Assembly: GCA_005878515.1 (NCBI GenBank)
Contig: VBLZ01000051.1
Location: 1 to 5,957 of the forward strand
Direction of reading: 5' to 3'
Length of the DNA stretch: 5,957 nucleotides
Source of the DNA: Methanobacteriota archaeon
GTDB taxonomy: Archaea; Thermoplasmatota; Thermoplasmata; RBG-16-68-12
The notes under the pieces are model-generated. The model worked only from the letters and a program-made list of their open reading frames with translations. It had not been told where the DNA came from and searched no databases. Position numbers and translations under genes: made by a program. Below, one piece after another: positions 5,217 through 5,957 of the stretch (position 1 is the stretch's first letter; every line of letters starts with the position of its first letter).

Positions 5217-5957
5217 TCAGAAGGGCAGCTTGCTCAGGCCGATCGCGAGCGGGAGGAGTGCTTCCTCCCTTCCGAGGAACTTCGCAGTCTGTAGGACCGC
5301 GTTCAGGTAGCTGATTGTGTGCTCCTTCTCGCCGACCGTCCACTGACCGTAGAAATCCACGATCGCCGCGAGGAGCTCGTCGAGCGGGACGTCCGCCTCG
5401 AGCGCATGACGCACGGTCTCTTCGGCGGGAGGCGACTTGTATCGCAGGCTCGACTCGAGGGCCGCGAGCGGGGACGATCGATCGGTCGACGTCGTCTCAC
5501 CGAGTCGGAGAAAGTCCGGATAGCCGAATTTCGTCGTCAAGGTTCGATACAACTTCCACAAGAGCCACGCGTTCTCGGACGGCGTCAGGTAGCGACTCGC
5601 GAGACGCGCGGCGTGGACCTCGCTCAACGTATGACCGAGGAAGCCCGGATCCGCGCTCGCGGCGACGAGGAGCGGGCGGTACGCGGACTCGGCGTTGCCC
5701 TCGAACGCAAGCGCCCGGAGGATCTCCTCGACCCGCTCGAACTCCCAGTCCTCGAGGAGCCGGCCCAGAAGCTCGACGTCGGGCTTTCCGGGGCCTGAGC
5801 CCGCGAGACTCGGGATGTCGATGGGTGGGACGCCTTGCAGGCTGACTGCCTGCACGTGTCCAAGATTCGCGAGCGGAACGAGCCCGCGCGGAAGTCCGAG
5901 GGTCGTTGCGGCCTCGCTGTACGCAACGGCCGTCGCGAGATTGTGACCCAGACGTCC
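5217..5957 (-). CDS. Helix-rich protein of unknown function, C-terminal 246 residues, cut by the right edge
   Basis: I do not recognise this family. The frame is open from the stop at 5217-5219 to the window edge, so the gene begins outside; a GTG at 5855 is internal in my reading because protein-like sequence continues upstream (GRLGHNLATAVAYSEAATTL). The 246 visible residues look almost wholly alpha-helical, with Ala/Leu-rich amphipathic segments and no signal peptide or clear membrane span. There are three GH dipeptides, with histidines at 5, 34 and 109, plus a His115 in LSEVHAARL, and near the C-terminus a KEHTISYLNAVLQTAKFLG segment. Regularly spaced helix histidines could indicate a metal or cofactor site, as in helical oxygenase-like folds, but this is speculation and I see no firm diagnostic motif. 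The codon choice matches the neighbours. It converges with isocitrate lyase across an 11-base gap, so no functional link is implied. Reality of the gene is likely; function is unknown. Confidence 0.78.
   Translation of the reverse strand, partial: GRLGHNLATAVAYSEAATTLGLPRGLVPLANLGHVQAVSLQGVPPIDIPSLAGSGPGKPDVELLGRLLEDWEFERVEEILRALAFEGNAESAYRPLLVAASADPGFLGHTLSEVHAARLASRYLTPSENAWLLWKLYRTLTTKFGYPDFLRLGETTSTDRSSPLAALESSLRYKSPPAEETVRHALEADVPLDELLAAIVDFYGQWTVGEKEHTISYLNAVLQTAKFLGREEALLPLAIGLSKLPF

Noticed and set aside
3769..5343. Minus-strand open frame of 524 codons covering the whole isocitrate lyase gene
   Set aside because: It is antisense to a gene with complete catalytic motifs. Composition is Arg/Gly/Glu-heavy with no domain, so it is a GC-rich shadow frame.

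Overview
This is a GC-rich window (roughly two-thirds G+C by eye) holding seven protein genes packed tightly on both strands, two of them cut by the window edges. I see no rRNA, tRNA, CRISPR array, insertion sequence or long repeat. Several intergenic gaps carry short AT-rich islands (ctataag, ctttaag, ttaatcg, attaagta) about 25-40 bases ahead of the next start codon. Strong Shine-Dalgarno sites are scarce. This pattern suits an archaeal TATA/TBP promoter style with short or absent leaders, and a GC-rich member of the Thermoplasmatota would fit. A GC-rich bacterium is not excluded, and the assignment is an inference.

Layout from left to right. (1) The N-terminal 282 residues of a NAD(P)-dependent aldehyde dehydrogenase on the minus strand run off the left edge just before the catalytic cysteine. 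(2) Diverging from it is a class I SAM-dependent methyltransferase; the two seem to share one TATA-like element. (3) Next, in the same direction, is a complete endonuclease IV (Nfo) with all nine metal ligands. (4) Convergent with nfo, and overlapping its tail by 71 bases, is a small DCC/DUF393 thiol-disulfide oxidoreductase-like protein. (5) Diverging from that is a flavin reductase-like FMN-binding protein. (6) A complete isocitrate lyase with the KKCGH catalytic motif follows, behind its own promoter and an 80-90 base predicted leader. (7) A helical protein of unknown function on the minus strand converges on the isocitrate lyase and runs off the right edge.

The genes do not form one obvious pathway. 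Isocitrate lyase points to the glyoxylate bypass and growth on C2 compounds or fatty acids, but its partner malate synthase is not here. The aldehyde dehydrogenase, flavin reductase and DCC protein are redox enzymes of general metabolism, and Nfo is base-excision repair. The window looks like ordinary chromosomal core and metabolic content, not a defence or mobile island. The least explained item is the right-edge helical protein. The most testable oddities are a proline-to-serine change in the isocitrate lyase NCSPSFNW motif and the architecture of that gene's leader.
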